Assembly: GCF_008728515.1 (NCBI RefSeq)
Contig: NC_044990.1
Location: 12,235,156 to 12,299,155 of the forward strand
Source: Papio anubis
Lineage: Eukaryota > Chordata > Mammalia > Primates > Cercopithecidae
DNA: 64,000 nucleotides
Direction: 5' to 3'
Of the stretch, positions 58,901-64,000 are shown piece after piece (the first letter of the stretch is position 1; every line of letters starts with the position of its first letter). The notes under the pieces are model-generated. The model did no database searches. It was not told where the DNA came from and was given only the letters and a program-made list of their open reading frames with translations. The translations under genes and the position numbers were made by a program.

Positions 58901-59783
58901 TTCATGACTAAAACACCAAAAGCAATGGCAACAAAACCAAAAATAGACAAATGGGATCTAATTAAACTAAAGAGCTTCTGCACAGCAAACAACAACAATA
59001 ACAACAAAAACAAAAACAAACAAACGAAAAACTACCATCAGAGTGAACAGACAACCTACAAAATGGGAGAAAATGCTTGCAATCTATCCATCTGAGAAAG
59101 GGCTAATATCCAGAATCTACAAAGAACTTAAACAAATTACAAGAAAAAAAAAACAACCCCATCAAAAAGTGGGCAAAGGATATGAAAAGACACTTCTCAA
59201 AAGAAGACATTTATGCAGCCAACAGACACACGAAAAAATGCTCATCATCACTGGTCATCAGAGAAATGCAAATCAAAACCACAATGAGACACCATCTCAC
59301 AACAGTTAGAATGGCAATCATTAAAAAGTCAGGACAAAACAGATGCTGGAGAGGATGTGGAGAAATAGGAACGCTTTTACACTGTTAGTGGGAATGTAAA
59401 TTAGTTCAACATCATGGAAGACAGTGTGGCGATTCCTCAAGGATCTAGAACTAGAAATACCATTTGACCCAGTGATCCCATTACTGGGTATATACCCAAA
59501 GGATTATAAATCATGCTGCTATAAAGACACATGTACACGTATGTTTATTGTGGCACTATTCATAATAGCAAAGACTTGGAACCAACCCAGATGTCCATCA
59601 ATGATAGACTGGATTAAGAAAATGTGGCACATATATACCACGGAATACTACGCAGCCATAAAAAAGGATGAGTTCATGTCCTTTGTAGGGACATGGATGC
59701 AGCTGGAGACCATCATTCTTAGCAAACTATCAGAAGGACAGAAAACCAAACACCGCATGTTCTCACTCATAGGTGGGAACTGA
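55925..59783 (+). pseudogene. L1 ORF2 (endonuclease/reverse transcriptase), multiply broken
   Basis: ORF2p normally nicks DNA and copies L1 RNA. Here the ATG at 55925 has become ACG. In-frame stops lie at 56381, 56705, 56981, 57475 and 58039, and the frame shifts near 57040 and several more times after 57480. Domain relics remain recognisable. The endonuclease has GDFNTPLS (about 56356) and SDHSAIKLEVRI (about 56608). The reverse transcriptase has the catalytic FADD motif (about 58018-58029), followed directly by a stop. The C-terminal tail ends at 59783 (TKHRMFSLIGGN). A (CAA)n-like insert lies at 58987-59024. Confidence 0.95.
58987..59024 (+). repeat. (CAA)n/(CAAAAA)n insert in L1 ORF2
   Basis: A CAA-rich tract of about 38 bp stands between cttctgcacagc and gaaaaactaccatcagagtg, where L1 normally has only a short aaagaaa. 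It looks like a local microsatellite expansion after insertion. Confidence 0.8.
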
Positions 59784-60025
59784 ACAATGAGAACACTTGG
59801 ACACAGGGCGGGGAACATCACACACTGGCACTGGGGCCTGTCGGAGGGGTGGGGACCTGGGGGAGTATCCATTAGGAGAAATACCTAATGTACATGAGGA
59901 GTTGATGGGTGTAGCAAACCAATATGGCACATGTATACCTATGTAACAAACCTGTACGTTGTGCACATGTACGCTAGAACTTAAAGCATAATAATAATAA
60001 AAATAAATAAATAAAAATTTTTAAC
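59784..60025 (+). other. L1 3' UTR and A-rich tail
   Basis: It follows the ORF2 stop with acaatgagaacacttggaca, a G-rich block (ggggcctgtcggaggggtgg, 59836-59855), atgggtgtagcaaaccaata, and gtaacaaacctgtacgttgt. The end is an AATAAT/AATAAA-patterned tail that contains poly(A) signals. The G-rich block is the usual L1 quadruplex-prone element. Confidence 0.9.
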
Positions 60026-60069
60026 AAAAAAAAATCTGTTATACCAAAAAAACAACAAAACAAAAAACC

Positions 60070-60180
60070 CCAGACTCAGAGCCAGACTACCTAAGTTGAA
60101 ATTGTGCTCTTTCATTACCCCTTATGAAATTCTGAGCTACTTAACCTCTCTCACCAGTATCTCCATCTAATAAATGAATG
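60070..60180 (+). mobile_element. MIR SINE fragment
   Basis: cagactcagagccagactac, ctaagttgaaattgtgctct and agctacttaacctctctcac give the plus-oriented MIR 5' half and core. Confidence 0.8.
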
Positions 60181-60309
60181 ATTGCTTCCAGCTGAAATCT
60201 TCAGGGAAATTTTTACAGAAGTGGAATTTGGGCTGGTCTCAGAGACAGTGCTTTTCAGGACAGTGCTTTTCAGGATTGTGAGATGAAGACCTTAAAAGGC
60301 AGGAGAAAC

Positions 60310-60480
60310 GAACTAGTACTTTTAAAACAACTATTGTGCACCAGGATCTGTGCTAAGCATTCTGCGCACATTATTGCCCTCAGCTTTGTAGTTATGAAGA
60401 AACGAATTCTGAAAGTGAGATCACTTAAAGTGACCAAGTAGGGGTTCAATTGCAAGCCTGGGGTCTCCTGTGTCTGGCCT
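60310..60480 (-). mobile_element. MIR SINE, reverse
   Basis: ttgtgcaccaggatctgtgc, taagcattctgcgcacatta, tttgtagttatgaagaaacg and gtgaccaagtaggggttcaa follow the antisense MIR order. It faces the MIR fragment at 60070. Confidence 0.7.
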
Positions 60481-62964
60481 AAGCAACACCTGTGAGAAGG
60501 GAAGCTCAGGCAGCTAGTGGAGGAAGCAAGGTAAGGTTCCTCTGGCAGCATCCGGGGGCTGTGAGTGGCAATTAGATTTTTTAGAATCTTTAATGGCCAG
60601 ACAAATTTTCTGGATTTCATCCTGTGGGTAATGAGGAGCCATGGAATTGCTCATCAAAAAAAGGACATAGCAGTAGTGGTAGGCATGTATTTTTACACGT
60701 AGAAGTCCAATTCATCGTGTACCTTATTAGGCAGCTCAACTCTACTTTTAAGAAAACTTGCAATGTTACTCAAAATAGACATAGTCTGTCAAGCTGGCCT
60801 TTGGTAAATTTTCCAGCAGAGAAAGTGGTTTGCTTCCACAGTTAACAGATGACTTTAAAAAGTGAATTAAAACTTTCTGTGTCTGAAAGTTTGTTAATTT
60901 GAGCTGCTGATTGTTACTGAATGACGGACTGATTTTGATGTGAATGTTGGTGCTAAGACTAGATACCAGAAGACTTTAAATCTAATTGAAACTCTGAGAG
61001 GATGAACAAAAATTGTAGTCTCACTCTACACAAGAACTTAGTGAAAAGGGAAGCCATTCAAATGGTGTATATGCATTTATTTCATGGTGCCTTCTTTCAC
61101 AAGTTGAGGAGGCATCAGGAATGCTTTGCCTCTGCCTCCTATTTGGAAAGAGTTTCTTTCAAAGCCACCAACAAGCATAGTGTCCAGCAAGCATTTGAAG
61201 TGCCTAGGAACTGTCAGACCTGGCACGCCGAGGTAGGCACCACATAGTTGAAGGAACAGGTAGCAAATGTGTGCTCAGCCCAATCCCAGGAGGGACCGCA
61301 ATCTTAAGTCATGCTGCTACATTGGTGCCTTGAAGGGCCAGGGTGCTCTTTCTCTCTAAGCCAATGATTTTCAAGGGAGATGCTATGCTTTCTAGAATGC
61401 GTGCATTTGGGAAAAAATGAGGTGGTACATTTTTGTTTATTGTAATGATTGGGATCTTCCATTAGAACTTAGTAGCCACTTGTCATATGCTGACAATCCT
61501 GAAAACCAGGACTGGATAGTGAAGACTTGCCCTGCGTTCTACATGATTGCCAGATCTACTGCCACATTAGTTATTATCTGAGCTTCTCTGAGACTAGACC
61601 CTTATTCTATTTTACATACAGACAGAAAGCAGCTTTTACATGGTTTTAATATATACTCAATTTTCCAGCAATGACAGTACCATGGAAATGGTGGAAAAAC
61701 TGTGAAGTTTGCTCATAACTTTGTGAAGAGCTGTTCACCATCACAGGACGTGTCACCAAGGATGATGTCATTCATGGTATTGGGACCACCAGTTTAAGAC
61801 ATCAGAAGTAACCTGCATTTGTAATTACTGTAATTGTTGTTTTTATTGTGTCCAAATATATATACATATATTCTCATTTAGCCATTATTTTAGAAAGTTG
61901 ACTCTGATAGTCTATGTTTAAACCATTTATTTATTTTTGGGTTATCTAGGCTTTTCAATACTACTTCCATAAACTGTACAATTTCTCTATAGCTTCTTGT
62001 AGTAAAGCTTCCTTTTCCTAATCCATCCTTATTTTTCTGTGGCCTGTGGAAGAAAATGATCTCTAATGTCTTTACATATGAGACTAACCGTATGCACTGA
62101 CATGTGGAATTTCAAGAATGCATATATATTTTTGGTGATGCTTTGTTTCTACCCTGTCCTATTTTATAACATGAAATTAATTATTGACATCATACACAAA
62201 TAAAGCCCCGCTCATTTGCAAGAATATCAGAGTTTCTCATTTTCTCCACGTTGACAGTGACAACTTGTCTTAGCATCTAATCTTGACTTTAATTAAGGTT
62301 ATGTTCTTCTGCCTTCTATCACACACAAGTCTGCCTGTTATTACTCATCTGAACCCTGGTTTCATTCTAATTCCACCCTTATCTCCACTCTTTCACTTAC
62401 CTATAACTCTTCTGCCAAATCACTTCTCATATTCTCACTTTTTTTTAAATCCAAAACTATTCATTATAAGCACTGGGCTATTTCATTATATCTTCTAATG
62501 TGGTCAAGCTGAGCATTATAGACTAAATACGTTATCATTTAACTATAAATTATTTATCTTTTATTTATTACACTTGAGACATCATATTGGTTTTTGAAAA
62601 TATTTGTATTTGCTATCTGTCAATTTCCCTTCAGAAGACTAAATTGAGTGTACTCATTTGTTTTAAAACTCTTTATGAAATATGTGTTGTATTAAGGGGT
62701 CACAGTACTCCTATTATTATGACAAAACATTCTTCACATTTTCTATCTGAGACAATGGAATGTGTCTTACTCAAGATTACATATAAAGAGTAAGTTTTGA
62801 CATTTTAGATAAAGTTAGAACACCTTGGCTTCTCCTTCTATTCTCAGTTTATGAACCTGTATTCACCATTAAAATGCTTTGTCATGCATGGTTTGGGTAC
62901 TCAGTAAATATAACTTTTAGGTAGAGGTGGTTATGAGAGCTCTGTATAGAACTAATTATTATCA
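60481..62964. other. Long unique stretch without recognised genes
   Basis: About 2.5 kb. Short frames only, and no recognised interspersed repeat. A small palindromic TA word (atatatatacatatat) is at 61856-61871. Confidence 0.5.
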
Positions 62965-63225
62965 ATAATAACAATGCAAGTAATAGTTATTATGTATTGA
63001 TCATGTGCAGGCATCAAAATTAAAAGTTTCCATTTATTATTATCTCATTTAACACTAATAATTATTATGCCCAATAGGTATGTTTTTATCCATATTAATA
63101 GATGAGGCAAATGAGACTTACACAGACAGGTGCCTTGCTTTTAATCACAAGGCTAATTAAGTGACAGGGACCTAGACTCAAACTCAGGCCTATCTATCCC
63201 AAATGCCCATATTTTCTGCCTCCAA
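62965..63225 (-). mobile_element. MIR SINE, reverse, near full length
   Basis: agtaatagttattatgtatt, gatcatgtgcaggcatcaaa, tattatctcatttaacacta, catattaatagatgaggcaa and ctagactcaaactcaggcct give the antisense MIR order over about 260 bp. Confidence 0.8.
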
Positions 63226-63597
63226 AAAGAGTGTTAATCAGTTTTGTATTAACAAATAAAAAACATAAAAATAATATTTTGGATTACAGAGGATGGTAGG
63301 AGTGCTTTCAATAAACCCATTAAGGAAACCAATAATCCCTGCAAATATTTTAAGTCAAGAGGACTTGACTTAAATAAGTCAAAGGATTTAAGGAGGGAAA
63401 GATAACATAACCCACACTGGTGGCACGCCAGTTTTCATGAGCCATGCCACAAAGATATTGCCTTGTTTTCTACTTGAAATTAATTCACCCAATACTGTTT
63501 TTCACAAGGGTCAAATCAAACAACAACTTGTGCTGTTCAAAATGGTAGCCAGTAGTTATACATAGGTATTGAGCATTAGAAATGTGGCTAGTCTGTA
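63226..63597. other. Unassigned AT-rich sequence
   Basis: About 370 bp. Two facing gacttgactt / aagtcaag words near 63353-63372 form a short inverted repeat. No gene seen. Confidence 0.5.
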
Positions 63598-64000
63598 ACA
63601 TAAAAATAGACACATAGACCAATGGAACAGAACAGAGAACTCAGACATAAATCCATACATTTATAGCCAACTCTGCTTTGACAAAGGCACTAGGAACATA
63701 CAATGGGGAAAAAGAGCCTCTTCAATGAATGGTTCTGGGAAAACTGGATATACACATACAGAAGAATAAAACTAGACTGTTATCTATCATTATATACACA
63801 GAATGACTTAATATGGATTAAAGACTTATATGTAAGACCCCAAAACAACAAAACCACTAAATGAAAACACAGGGAAAATCTTCATGTCATTGGTCTATGC
63901 AAGGATTTTTTTGATAAAACCTCAAAAGTGTGGGCAACAAAACAAATATAGAAATTAGATTACACCAAACTAAAAAGTTTGTGCACAGTAGAGGAAACCG
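63598..64000 (+). mobile_element. L1 LINE ORF2 fragment running off the window
   Basis: ORF2 wording is clear: agaccaatggaacagaacag, ggttctgggaaaactggata, tggattaaagacttatatgt and gcacagtagaggaaaccg. It starts within ORF2 (5' truncated), is more diverged than the L1PA at 53.8 kb, and continues right of the window. Confidence 0.88.

Larger units (their letters stand above)
53805..60030 (+). mobile_element. Near-full-length L1PA-type LINE, inactive
   Basis: About 6.2 kb with 5' UTR (53805-54841), ORF1 (54842-55862), spacer, ORF2 (55925-59783), 3' UTR and A-rich tail. The TSD aacctgttata before (ending 53804) and aatctgttata after (ending 60043) differ by one base. The 3' UTR wording (ggggcctgtcggaggggtgg) and the retained 5' UTR segment at 54553-54710 place it with the older L1PA5-L1PA8 age group. 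Both ORFs are broken, so it cannot move on its own. It inserted at the extreme 3' end of the L1M at 52450-53798. Confidence 0.96.

Noticed and set aside
1..64000. tRNA, rRNA, snRNA, 7SK, Y RNA or mitochondrial insertion
   Set aside because: I looked for the familiar start motifs and box A/B words outside SINEs on both strands and saw none convincing. A covariance-model search would be needed to exclude them.

Overview
This window is nuclear DNA of a primate. It holds Alu SINEs, primate-type L1, MaLR and ERV1 LTRs, and the older mammalian L2, MIR and hAT/Tigger layers. One young AluY (43453-43751) carries a set of substitutions that I associate with Old World monkey (macaque/baboon-type) AluY copies rather than human ones, so a cercopithecid monkey is the best guess. 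I recognise no protein-coding exon, tRNA, rRNA, snRNA, CpG island or CRISPR. The window reads as intergenic or deep-intronic sequence. Family names come from recalled consensus features, not a database search, so boundaries of old repeats are good to a few tens of bases.

Layout. 0-11 kb: MaLR LTR pieces, L2/MIR relics, one Alu monomer, one Alu and long unique AT-rich stretches. 11-19 kb: an L1M 3' end, a nearly continuous field of reverse-oriented L2, a solo MaLR LTR with an abnormal internal inverted repeat, a dense AT-rich palindrome cluster, a 7SL-like Alu monomer and an Alu with an internal duplication. 19-32 kb: Alu insertions with clear target-site duplications (TSDs), a tail-only poly(A) insertion, MIRs and a hAT element. 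32-45 kb: AluY, a three-monomer Alu, an MLT1 LTR, an old L1 carrying two oppositely oriented L1 pieces that form a 240 bp inverted repeat, an ERV1 solo LTR, a hAT element split by an Alu, a Tigger-like element and the monkey-type AluY. 45-64 kb: L2/MIR, an old L1 lacking its reverse transcriptase region, another L1M, and a near-full-length 6.2 kb L1PA-type LINE at 53805-60030 with broken ORF1 and ORF2. A further L1 runs off the right edge.

Nothing here works together as a gene system. The interest lies in structure. The points most worth a second look are the inverted-repeat and palindrome features at 13.29-13.89 kb, the L1 inverted repeat at 35.6-36.5 kb, and the monkey-type AluY. Next come the tail-only insertion at 21.6 kb, the three-monomer Alu, and the L1 that keeps an older-type 5' UTR segment.
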